Part shown: in pieces, positions 49,832 to 60,199 of the stretch
How positions within the stretch are numbered: position 1 is the stretch's first letter
Layout of the letters: the number at the start of each line of letters is the position of its first letter
Assembly: GCA_963920765.1 (NCBI GenBank)
Contig: OY987242.1
Span: 30,714,002-30,778,001 of the forward strand
Source of the DNA: Ulota crispa
Lineage: Eukaryota > Streptophyta > Bryopsida > Orthotrichales > Orthotrichaceae
DNA length: 64,000 bases
Direction of reading: 5' to 3'
The notes under the pieces: generated by a model
Databases searched by the model: none
What the model was told of the DNA's origin: nothing
What the model saw: only the letters and a program-made list of their open reading frames with translations
Position numbers and translations under genes: made by a program

Positions 49832-52126
49832 ATGGCTACCCCAGGCTCCCCAATTCACTCAGGGAATGAAGGTGAATCCCCTAGGAAAAAGAGGGAAAAT
49901 AGGTCAGAAGTGGATTGGGCTACACTTAGCAATGAGAGGGTTCTGGCAAAGCCAGGCTACAAACAAGAGGTTGAATCCTGGACTAGAATGACATGTCAAG
50001 CCTACATTGACTGGGCCCACATAAACTGCCATTGGGATTTTACTAGGAACAAGACACATGTGAAGTCGGGCATGGCTTTAATCAAAAAATGCAAGCACCA
50101 TGCATTCAAGAAGAGGTTGACTAAGGTTTCATTGGCACTTTGGAGGGAGGTCACAAAGAAGGATGCGACGCTTTCATAATGTCAACTGGCGTACGCAGAA
50201 GTTTTCTTGGGAAAGATGTAGATTGGACTACTTACCAAGCCAAGAAACAAAACAACAAGTTTCCAAACAGACTTCGCCACATTCCTACAAATACAGACGT
50301 GATATTGGAAAAGGTGGCACATGACATGGAAGACATTCAGCCAATCGTGCAAGAGATCCCAGCACAAGTTTTGGTCCAGAATGTAGCAGATCTACATGAA
50401 GCGCAAGATCTGGACGTGGAAGTGGATATTGAGCAACTAGAAGAACATGGAGTTGATGGAGCAAACAACGTAGCAAATGAGGTTGCCATGCCAATAGCAG
50501 TGCAACAAAATTTGAACGCAAATGTTTTGTTGCAACAAGAGAATATCATCTTCAATCTAATTCATGGAGCAACAGCTAATGATGAGGAACTCCAACACTT
50601 GCACGACTTAGTGTTGACGCTGCGAGCGGAGAAGGACAAAGTAATAAGAGCACATGCAGCGGATGTGGAAGTCCATAGAGTAAGGGTGCAGCGCCTCATG
50701 GTTGAGAATGACAGGCTAGCTAGAAGCCACACCACCTTTCTAGCTTGCGGAAGACAATCGAGCATGGACAACATTCCATCGCTAGACGGTGTTGTGGCAA
50801 GCGCCACATATGCTGCACATGATAGCCTGGTAACCGCCACTCATGCAAATGAATTTGTGGTGTGGCCTCGTTTATCATTCCCGCCTCAAACTTTTAGGGG
50901 TGAAAGTTCAAATGCGGCCGGGGCTGAAGCAATCCAAGCAGTGCAAAATCATAGGGGGCCCATATTTGATGTCAACGCCATGCGTGCACATGCAAAGCAA
51001 GTAGAAGTAGAGGTGGCAAGTACAAAGGCAAACATGGAAGAACTAACGAACTTCGTGCGTGCTCTTGAATTTCACTCCGTGGCAATTGAGGATAATGTTG
51101 TGGTTTTCACCACATCGAATACAAAGCTGCAACAAAGATTGGACATCTTGAAGCCTCAATTACAAGATTGGTCCAAAGCCCTGAAAGGAAGGGAATGCTG
51201 CTATTGTTGCTAAACATTAAGCTTGCATGCAACATTTCAGAGAACAAGGTTTTGCAAATGCAACCGAAGTGAAGAGAGTAGCTGCAAAATTCAATGATGG
51301 AGGTCATTGTTATTTTGGCTTGACCTATTGGCCTCGCATTGAAGAGATGTTCTCCAACACATTGCCAACAAACCGCCCAAACACAAGCATTAATTAGAAC
51401 GTGGATCCGACTTTGCAATTTGAATACAACACTGCACGATGTAGGTATTTGCGCAAAGGCCAAGTATGTGAGCCTTCATTATTGTGGCTTGAAGTTCAAG
51501 ATTTTGTAAAGGACAGCACGGTATGCATTATGTGTCAAGAGCCTTTTGGCCCCGAGGGCGGATGGAGCCTCAGTACGTGCCTGCACATGTACCATCCTGG
51601 GTGTCTCATTGCTCCCATGGTGACGAGAAAGAGATGCGTTACTTGCAGGGCCCCGTTTCATGTCCGGCTCTACAAAATGTTTAGCCTCCAAAACCACATG
51701 CCAATTCGCTACAAGCATAACGAAGACAATTTACCAGGGCCAGGCAACATGGTTCATTGGAAGAAAGATTTGTCATGGCTGTGGAAGTGGTCCTTTGACT
51801 TCCATCATCTATCAACACAAACTGTGGACGAGGCTATGCGGTTTGAAAGTGTGGAGAGCATCACCAACATCATCACGGGGGTAATTAGAGATGGCGATCG
51901 TGAGCGTCGATTGTATGCAGGTCAGCTTGCTGGTGGACATTGGGACACAGTTTGCGACGTCTTTTCACGTGGATCCCACCCACATGGCATACTATATGAC
52001 AACGAAGGTCACAGTGTGAGATTGATTGCCGTCATGACTTTCAAAGAACAATCAACCTTTGTTGAAGACAATACATTTCACGAGGCTCAATTGTTGAGTT
52101 CCATATACAACTACATCCATAATTAG
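49832..52126 (+). pseudogene. Coiled-coil and RING-H2 protein, decayed
   Basis: Coding-like sequence in three blocks. 49,832-50,179 (ATG in good context at 49,832; basic, tryptophan-bearing segment). 50,140-51,213 (another frame; long, acidic then heptad-rich stretch suggesting coiled coil, for example around ENIIFNLIH and VRVQRLMVEND). 51,221-52,126 (frame of the first block) with a RING-H2 finger at 51,524-51,646: C-x2-C-x14-C-x1-H-x2-H-x2-C-x10-C-x2-C. The conserved C-terminal tail (about 50 residues from GHWDTVCDVF) is unrecognised. Frameshifts near 50,165 and 51,200 and stops at 51,218 and 51,395 interrupt it. RING-H2 proteins usually act as E3 ubiquitin ligases; that role here is inference. 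Lying between CCGTC arrays, it looks like transposon cargo. Confidence 0.75.
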
Positions 52127-53400
52127 TACGATAGGCTAGTAGTGGCTCTGTTGACCACTTTGCAATCTTAGAATGAGTTGCAAAGGTTTTTGAGAAATGG
52201 CGTAGATTTAGCACCAAACTTTATAGATCTAGGAGATGCCTAGATATTATATTTTTAAAGTATTTTTGATATATACTATAGCACAAGGCATTGTAATACA
52301 AGGAGATGAGTGATTTTTTTTTGGGAAATGTGTGCAAGTACTCTACATGGATGTAAATATATACAGGAAATTATTCAAATCAAAGATCCAGGAAGGCTTA
52401 GCAATTGTTGTTGCACTTGCAACATTAGATATGAAATGAAGCATTTACATTTCACTATGTCTTCTCTACATATTGTACTGTGCATTTGTATTATGGTCAC
52501 TTGCAAAATATAAGTAAAGTATATTCCTAAACCACAAATCAAAACCCTAAAACCATTCAAATAAATTTTTTTGTGAAAGAACCGCATGATGCGTTTTGGA
52601 ATGACTACGTGTATTAGAAGCATTTTTCTACATCACCTAGTGACCAAACTAGTTTTTGTACTTTCTTTGTAATTGAATAAAATATAACATGGTGAACCAC
52701 ACCTTTTTCACCCTTATTTACAGATGCAACTAATAGAATATGGTGAAGGACACAGTTTTTCCTACGTTACAAGAAATGCATCATGTGATTATTTGCATAC
52801 TGAAATAGGGGCCAACATATAGAGACTTTGGTTTCACATTCATGTACATGTGCACAGAGCATAATATTTGTTGTCAAAATGTAAAATCCTAGAATTTAAC
52901 ATTGAATTGTACATTACATATTTACATAAGATAGGACTTGAAACCTCTAAGTTTCAAACTCTATATCACGATACCCAAGTAAATTGTCTAGGGTATGGAA
53001 ATGCTTACACTCCTAAAATCCTAATGACATTGTGCTAAACCCCCTAAATCAAAACATCTAAAACAATTCAAAGTACATAAAACATATTGGTAATTTTTGT
53101 TCGTAATATTTTTTTTAATGGCAAAGTTTACAATTTGGTTTTTTGTAGACACTAGCGAGGCTTGAACCCACATCTAAGTTTTGACCATAACAAGAGTTTT
53201 AAATAGAAGGAGAAGTTAGAAGTTATAACTAAAAGAGATTTAGATATAAAGCAAAACTTGAGTTGCAACAATATATGTTATATATAGAGAATTGAGATTG
53301 TTATAATCCAAGTAGAATATGTATGTAGAGGTCAAAGCCAATTTTTTTTACTACATATGGTTTATGTAAACCGTATTTGCTTTTCTCTTGTAAATTCTAA
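52127..53400. other. 3' flank of the RING gene
   Basis: AT-rich and without credible genes. AATAAAAT near 52,676 could serve as a polyadenylation signal. Confidence 0.4.
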
Positions 53401-53604
53401 GTGATGAAATGAAGTTTAGAAAAATTAGTTGGAGGCCTAAACAAACTACAGTAGTCAATAGCCATGTTCTTTTGGTTTATTGTTCCTTCAAAAGAAATAC
53501 TTAAGTATGCTGGAATGGCCTCCACACTTGGAAAAAAATGACAAGAATACAACAGTGACATTTAAAACACAAATGCAATTTTAAATCTCCCTTAGACATC
53601 TATG

Positions 53605-53695
53605 CTAAAATGTGGTATGTTGGTGAAGGCTTAACGGCCCTCAGCCTGGTAACGAGGAGGTCATTGGTTTAGACCCTTGACGTTGCAATTATTTA
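53605..53695 (+). repeat. tRNA-related SINE-like unit 1
   Basis: TTGGTGAAGGCTTAACGGCC, then GGTAACGAGGAGGTCATTGG and GGTTTAGACCC recall the later half of a tRNA. It is weaker than units 2 and 3, but preceded by text similar to that before them. Confidence 0.45.
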
Positions 53696-53818
53696 GAACT
53701 TGTTATTCATGCCTATAACTTTTAATTAAAGCAGAGTAATATGGAAAAAAATGGTGACGGTGAAATTCAACTGCAATGGCAAACTTTTCTTTATTTTGTG
53801 TTTCTTCAAAAAAAATAA

Positions 53819-54791
53819 TGTAGCCCCTAAAGGACCATTGTCCCGTTAGGAAACAAATGGGATTTTGGGCATGTTCCTAACTTCCTATGGCTAAAGCACT
53901 TTGCATGATTTTATGAAACTTTTACTGAAGGTCAAAAAGTCAAAGATCTACGTGGAATTCCCATTTTTCCTTCATTCCAATTGTTATTCAAGATGTTAAA
54001 AATTAAAACCTATGAAATGTTGCTCCTTGGGCAACCAAAAACTTCTTTTAATTTTTTTCTTTTTCAAATAAAAATCTGAAATAGGTTCTTTAGACTTATA
54101 TAGATTTGGGGAGCTTTGAATCATTCAATTTTGATTGATTACATTAAAATTGTAGAAGTTTTAGTTTGCGGGTAGGTGTGGTTGTGCTTTGAAAAAATAA
54201 CTTATGAACTATTGAATTTCATTTTTGAATGCAAATTTAATATTAAACCCTAAAAAATATATTGGAAAATGGAAAGGGACCAAAGGGTGAAGATTGCTTG
54301 GTACTTGCTAGGACAACCTCACCATTGGGATTATTGTGATTCAATTCCATTGCTAGGTAATAAATAATATAACATTTTATTCAATCTAAAACCGTCTTCT
54401 ATTTAATTTATTTTCAATAATAAAAATTAAGTATTTTTTGTTTTGGTTTTTTTCCAAAGACTCTCAACTCAAATCCCCACCGTAAAAAAATAAACCTCAA
54501 AACCCCATGGTGCAAAAATTTGATGTTAAAAAAACTCAAAGTCAAATAATCTTGTTGTGCAAGGTGCAAAAAAGCTTGTTTTTTTATCCTTTAAATGTTA
54601 AAATCTTGCAATTTGTGCGGTCAAAGTTTTTAAGTTTTGAGTGACACATTTTTATACAAGTCTAGGACAAGATCCTACGGTCAGATATGCCTAAACACTA
54701 ATCTTCAAACTTTTTTACCCTTTCTTGTAGAAGTGACAGGTTTGAGTATCTTTTGAAAAATTAAAGGCCATAGTCCTTCAAGGCTTAGTCA
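53819..54791 (+). mobile_element. Decayed TTAA MITE at 53.8 kb
   Basis: Left: GTAGCCCCTAAAGGACCATTG. Right: about TAGTCCTTCAAGGCTTAG. Both TTAA have decayed. The interior is a mix of the two large sub-types: its left half has GTTTGCGGGTAGGTGTGG as in the foldback at 17189, and its right half has CAACCTCACCATTGGGATTA as in 8736-9664. Possibly a recombinant. Confidence 0.65.
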
Positions 54792-55190
54792 TTGAAATAG
54801 CCTTCAAACTTGCAAAATAAAGATAGTATTGTGATTTACAATACAAGTACAGTATTAATTTGCTATTGGACATTTGGCCTAGCACGTGGTGTGTTGCTGA
54901 AGGCCCATGGGCTGGTATCCAGGGGATCTGGGGTTCAAGTCCTCTGGGCAACAAATGACCACGATTGTGGGTGAGGTCTTGTCAAGATATACTGGTCCTT
55001 GGTTTCAACGCATGGTTCTCATGCAGACCTATCCAAATGTGGTTGAATTTCACAACCACATCTGGATAAGCTTGCATGTGGACCATTTGTTGATATTGAG
55101 GAGCTATATATGCCGATAAGATTTTGGCCCCAACCAAGGTCATCCATCCATTGACTGCAACTGCAAAGAACTGTTACATTAGCACTAGCC
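54790..55190 (+). repeat. SINE-like unit 2 with flanks
   Basis: TGGCCTAGCACGTGGTG (54,876 on) resembles a pol III A box and GGGTTCAAGTCC (54,931-54,942) a B box. The 85 bp before it (ATAGTATTGTGATTTAC and onward) and a block after it (CATTAGCACTAGCCAACACA) recur in unit 3, so the copied unit is about 400 bp. Confidence 0.6.
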
Positions 55191-55349
55191 AACACAGTCT
55201 GATGTGCAAACTTTTTGCATTTTCTACCCTTTCATTAGTATAACTTTTTACTTAAGAATTGAATCTAAAAAAAATTGTCGGAGGCAATACTAAACTACAT
55301 TAGCCAGCTTTTCTCCATTCAAAGATTCTTGAAAACAAATACTTTAGTT

Positions 55350-55760
55350 TATTGAAATAGCCTCAAAACTTCAAAACTTGCAAAATAAAGGTAGTATTGT
55401 GATTTACAATACAAGTACAGTATTAATTCTCTATTGGACATCTAGCCTAGCACATAGTGGGTTGGTGAAGGCCCATGGGCTGATAACCAGGAGGTCTTGG
55501 GTTCAACTCCTTGCCCTTGCAATTCCTTGCAAGGGGGAGGACTAGAGGAGGTTCCGGTGTGGCAAAATCGTGTCAACATGTGCATCATGCAAGTACAGCC
55601 CGTTCAAGGTCCGCATTCACATGCTTGTAGTACGTTGATGCATACCTTGAAGAGGTTGTACTTTCAAGTTTCCTATGTCTTTGCAATCCGGCCCTAAACC
55701 CTAAACCATCCAGTAATTGCAGCTCCTCACATTAGCACCGGCCAACACAATCTTTTATAT
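55350..55760 (+). repeat. SINE-like unit 3 with flanks
   Basis: TAGCCTAGCACATAGTGGG (A-box like) and GGGTTCAACTCC (55,499-55,510, B-box like) with CTGATAACCAGGAGGTC between, close to the anticodon-to-T arm of a Met- or Ile-type tRNA. It shares head and tail with unit 2 about 565 bp upstream. I infer a tRNA-derived SINE family; a local duplication of one decayed tRNA locus is the alternative. Confidence 0.6.
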
Positions 55761-56868
55761 TTTCTTGGATTTCATGATCTCAAGTGCAAAGTAACTCGTA
55801 GGCAATAGCATATTGATTTCTTGCGTGAACTTACCCGCGAACTTGTTCGTCTTTTAATTGTAGCTATCAAATCACTCACAAAAGCTGTTGGCCTTGATGG
55901 ATAGACTTGGTCGATTGTAGTTAACATGCAATCATGGTTGTAGGCAAAAGATTGCACATATCAGCAATAATAGGTCTGCATTCACATACTAGCAATTCTA
56001 GCTGGCTTTTGCATGTTGGGGTGGATTTAGAATTTGTAGCATTGTGCCCCATGTAATTGAGCTGGGACTTGGGAGGATCATGTGGTTGAATCGCCTAGTG
56101 GAAGGAGTCTCCTAAAACCTCTTTCATGTCCCCTCAAGACTTTGCAAATTTACCCTAAACCATCATATTTTACCCTATTTCTTAGGCCTATTTCTCTAGG
56201 AGGAGAGGTGATTTGGGTTTTCATTTTATTCCTAAGTCGTCATTGTAAATCGGTTTATCCCTTTTGTTCAGTGTGTTTGGTTGCTGACCCCACAGCACGC
56301 GATTAGTTGCCAGATTGCCTACCCGCAACTTGATTGACAACCACTTCAAACATCCAACAATGAATCAACATACTACTATAATGAGAAAAGCTTCCCTCAC
56401 AAACCACACCTCCTGCACTAGTTGTTGTGGATCATTGTAGAGGAAACGCAAACTCGATGCAACCAATAACAATTGCAAATTTGAAATAACGTGGCCTCTA
56501 TGGCGCTCTAAATTTGCCGGATCTACTTCTTTGTGTTCTTCTCCGTGCCTGGCGTCAGCAAACAACAAATTGCCAGAGGCGTGTTGACTGCAAATTTAGT
56601 TGGAAGCGCGCTTGTATTCCCACCATTCTACCCAACACTACACTTATATTGTCAAATATTGTTGGCAACACTAATTACAAACCTTGAAACTAAATGTCAA
56701 CAAAATGTTGCCAACACTAAATGTGAACGTATATACTAATTGTTAATTTTTGTAAACTTTGGGAGTAATTTTTATGTACAAGGTTACATTTAGTGTTTGA
56801 ATTTGATTTTGGTAAAGATTTAGTCAACAATTTTATTCAAGAAGTTATGCATGAATTTTATAAGGTGT
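55761..56868. other. Non-coding stretch before the last array
   Basis: No gene is recognised. A GAGCTGGGACTTGGGAGGAT-type block near 56,060 followed by GTGGTTGAATCGCC could be another SINE fragment. Confidence 0.35.
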
Positions 56869-57445
56869 TGAAGCAGGCCGTCCACTTGGCCGTCCGTCTG
56901 GCCGTCCAACCAGGTCGTCCACTAGGATGTCAAACAAGGCCGTCTACTAGGGCGTCAAACGAGGCCGTCCATGAGGGCATCAGACGAGGCCGTCCACGAG
57001 GGCATCAAACGAGGCCGTCCATGTGGCCGTCCACGTGGCTGTCCCCTAAACCGTCAAACTAGGCCGTCCATCTGGCCGTCTAAGAATGTCATCACACTAG
57101 GCCCTCCATCTCGCCGTCTAACCAAGATGTCCATCTGGCCATCAGACCAAGCCGTCCATTTGGCCGTCCATCTAGGCATCCATATCAACAGTCAACGTGG
57201 AGTCTCAGATTGTAAACCTGTCCGTCTAACGAGGTTTATGGATGACTGAAGCCATCCAACGCGTGCATTGCAAAGTCTGTCCAATGGATTTCGCAACCGT
57301 TGTCAACCGTTCTGTCGATAGATTCATCTGTCCATTGCTATTTTTCTTCCACTTTTGAAAGTCTGTTGACAAATTTCATCCTGACAGCACCGGGGTTGGA
57401 TCTTGACGCCTAGACGGACATCCAGTCGTCCGGACGTGACGTGAC
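56869..57445. repeat. Right GGCCGTCC subterminal array
   Basis: About thirty CCGTCC, CCGTCTA or CCGTCAA words in 570 bp, mainly GGCCGTCCA-type units of about 16-24 bp. GC-rich. Frames here (56793-57062, 56971-57249) read out repeats of RPRGHQTRPS-like text and are not genes. Ends within 15 bp of the right TIR. Confidence 0.8.
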
Positions 57446-57457
57446 GGGGACAACCTT

Positions 57458-57469
57458 GTTTGACACCCA
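57458..57469. repeat. Right TIR of the large composite (candidate)
   Basis: GTTTGACACCCA here is the exact reverse complement of TGGGTGTCAAAC at 38063-38074. Just inside both ends there are further weak matches: AGGATTGTC near 38,773 against GACAACCTT at 57,450, and CTGGATGTC in both subterminal regions. The flanking bases do not show an 8-bp duplication, so the pairing is suggestive only. Confidence 0.5.
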
Positions 57470-57472
57470 GTA

Positions 57473-58345
57473 ATGAGGTGATCAGCAACAATGTTGAGGA
57501 AGATTTTGATTTTCCTTAACAAAAATTCCTAAACTTCTCAATTTCAACCAATTTTTCAATGCATGCACTAAATATTGTCTATGTCCATACATTATAAATA
57601 GAAGGTTTTTTACAAATTTAGCCAATTTTTAATTAGTTGATTCAAGTTTCAACCAATTTATTTGACATTTTATTCAATCGACTTCAGTGTTCAAGAATTG
57701 TTTTGGACTTTACTAGCTAAAAATTGGCATTTTTTGTAATCAATTAGTTTCTTGCCAAACTATGCCGGATATTTTTCTAAAATTACATAGTAATATACCA
57801 TGTTGAGAATTTTTAGTAAAATTTAACTGGCTTTTTTGCCAGCAATTTCGAAATGTAACCAATTTTTTTCCCAATTCCATTGACTAACAATGAACTAGCA
57901 GCTAGTTTTTCTCGCACATTGATCAACTTTCTACTTATTTTTGAATCTCCTTGCTCAGTAGTCATGAGTTCAAATTTGAATATTGTTTGTGCTTATCACC
58001 ATTGCACATCATACTATTAGGGGGTTTCAAATATGCCATTCAGCACCAAAATCATTCACGTGAATAAGATTTGTGAAAAACGTGGGCAAGTCACTCCGTG
58101 AACGAGGCATGACGACCTCCTGGAGATTGTCATAGCGTATTCACTAGTAAACAAAAACTTGTTCACGACCATTTGTTCATTTTTTTTGAGAGAGATATGA
58201 AACCTCCTATTGTATAATGGGATAACATTTAACCTTTATAGTTTAGGAAGGAAGAAAAATTACCTAATAGTTTGATAAAGTATTATTTTGATATCCTCAA
58301 ATAAAGAGAATGACCTCCAATAATTGCAATAAAATGTTAAATTTA
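57473..58345. other. AT-rich non-coding stretch
   Basis: Nothing supported outside the right end of the composite. Confidence 0.45.
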
Positions 58346-58748
58346 GGGAATAACTAAGTCACACCCAAAATTGCTAAAGCCACACCTTGTGAGCACACAA
58401 TTTGAGGATTTGATGTTAAGATTCTTGATCCAAGCAATTCATCATTCCTTTAATTATAGCATTACTACCTACTTGAAAGAAAGAAGGACAATTACAAGGT
58501 TTTATTAAACCTTAAGTGCACCACTGCTGTTTTTGTTTATGTATTCTTGCTTTACGTAATTCAAAAGTCCAATATTCTCAATTCCAAATTCAAGCACCTC
58601 CAAATTTTGGGATTTAGCCATAGGATGATAAAAGTAAAACAAAATTTTTAATCCAATAAATAAATAAAACTCATGATTCATGCTCAAAGCACACCTTGGG
58701 GTGTGGCTTTAGTAGTTTTGGGTGTGGCTTTAGTAAGATTAATTTCCT
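58346..58748. repeat. MITE with GGGAATxxCTAA ends, copy 2
   Basis: GGGAATAACTAAGTCACACC at the left and GGGTGTGGCTTTAGTAAG near the right. Inner repeats (AAAATTGCTAAAGCCACACC and GGTGTGGCTTTAGTAGTTTT) match copy 1 at 36876. The ends are slightly worn. Confidence 0.75.
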
Positions 58749-58835
58749 AAATTTATGCAGTGAATGCTTCAAACCATTAAATAATAATTGCACCAGGTTG
58801 CTCTGCTTTCATTGCAATAAACTTTGCACAGTTTA

Positions 58836-59128
58836 CGTAACATTCAGTAGCCTGAACAGAGGCCGCCTTTCCCTCTCTTCAAGTATCATCCATGAACTTC
58901 TTCCTGACACAAAAAAATTTAAAAAAATTTAAATTAAATTGACTTAAATTAAATTTTTTTGACATGGCTGGCCCCCACATTGATGTCTGTGCACTGAACT
59001 GAGCTTCTCTTTCATAGACTCTCTGACAAATTCAGCCAAGTGTCTTCTTAGCTATTGATGGGTATGGAATATTCCACACTCTTCAGCTGGAGGGAGGGCA
59101 GGCCTGCTGAGTGCTACTGAATGTTATG
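58836..59128. repeat. MITE with CATAACATTCAGTAGC ends, copy 2
   Basis: CGTAACATTCAGTAGCCTG and GAGTGCTACTGAATGTTATG are inverse ends. It is 293 bp, closely similar to 14077-14395 and in the same orientation. An ORF at 58696-58932 overlaps its left half and is spurious. Confidence 0.85.
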
Positions 59129-59190
59129 TATCATGTCATGTAGAAATCCCAAATATAACGGGGCTGAAAATTTGCTGCTGAATGTGCTAA

Positions 59191-59582
59191 GGGCATCCCC
59201 AATCCAACTATCGAGAGTTAATCAGGCTTAACTAAAAATTAGGACTTCAATGCAACAGGTATTTGCAATTGTATTTTTTAGGCCTCCCTGCGTAAGAGCC
59301 CCTCCTCTGCATATTTGGCCATTTGGGAGAGTCCTGCATATCACTCCAGCTCTAACTCTGACGCAATTTTAAGCAATTTCATATATTTCTGACATGAATC
59401 TCCTCACATGAGCACTTAACAAAGGCATAAACAATTAAAATACTATGTTTAGCGAGTGCAGTAAAGTATGTGCATTGGGAGGTGGTGGATAGGAAAATGG
59501 CCTTGCTTTGTAAGAGAGCCGCATTTAAACCCAATCTGACAGCTTTTGTGAAACTTGTATTACGACTAGATTGGGAATGCCC
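59191..59582 (-). mobile_element. Tourist-like (PIF/Harbinger) MITE, copy 2
   Basis: GGGCATCCCCAATCCAACTA and CTAGATTGGGAATGCCC are inverse ends, with TAA directly outside both (59188-59190 and 59583-59585). It matches copy 1 at 34434 in reverse orientation. Confidence 0.85.
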
Positions 59583-59585
59583 TAA

Positions 59586-60199
59586 ATATTAAAAACCAAA
59601 CACATTGGTAATCACAAATTTTTTGTTTGGGTAGCAACAAAATCATACTAGACATTGTGATAGAGAAGTTTCAGCCAAATTTAGATACGTTTTGGCAGCT
59701 CCAATGCCACATATCATATTGGACCTTCTAACAAGTGGGGATTATATTTGGTAGCTTTATGATTCAATTGGGGTGGGGGGGACATTGGTGGAGTAGGTGT
59801 AGACTATACGGTGATTCATGCCGCCATATGAGAATCCACTGTCCCCTGGCTCCGGGATTCCTAGGGTTCGTTCCAAGAGTCGGTTCACTGTTCACACTAC
59901 GTCCCATGTCTCACCAATCAGATTCGAATCTGATTGGTAAAAGTAGAAGACCAAAAGTTAGGATTTGGTGTTTCACATAATGTCTCAAGTTTCACACTAT
60001 GTCCCAAGTCTCATGTTTCAATTCTCTATTCTTTTTTTGCTTACATGACAAAAAAAATTTGAAAGTTTTGCTGTCAAAAATAGTGGGATTATAGTGAGGG
60101 TTTGGGTCAACCACCATGCTAAACCCAATTTCTAACCCAAGCCCTATCTATATTTTTGCATATAATATTTATGGTTTTCTTTAGTACTTGATTTTGCCC
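59586..60199. other. Non-coding spacer with a perfect palindrome
   Basis: No gene is supported. A perfect 26-bp palindrome, ACCAATCAGATT followed by CGAATCTGATTGGT, lies at 59913-59938, near repeated CACACTAYGTCCCA words. Confidence 0.5.

Larger units (their letters stand above)
38060..57472. mobile_element. Candidate 19.4-kb hAT composite with cargo genes
   Basis: The unit is bounded by TAGTGGGTGTCAAAC at 38060 and GTTTGACACCCAGTA ending at 57472. It contains CCGTC arrays at both ends and two inside, a hAT transposase, a kinase-like gene and a RING-H2 gene. Later MITE (42801, 46705, 47797, 53819) and SINE-like insertions inflate it. The alternative is two adjacent elements, 38.06-46.5 and 48.6-57.5 kb, each with a pair of arrays. 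All genes are decayed, so it is an inactive copy. Confidence 0.45.

Noticed and set aside
55440-55515. A functional tRNA gene
   Set aside because: Only the A- and B-box-like words and part of the anticodon arm are recognisable; the acceptor stem does not pair.
56793-57249. Arg/Pro-rich frames in the right array
   Set aside because: Reading of GGCCGTCC repeats; the periodic composition explains them.
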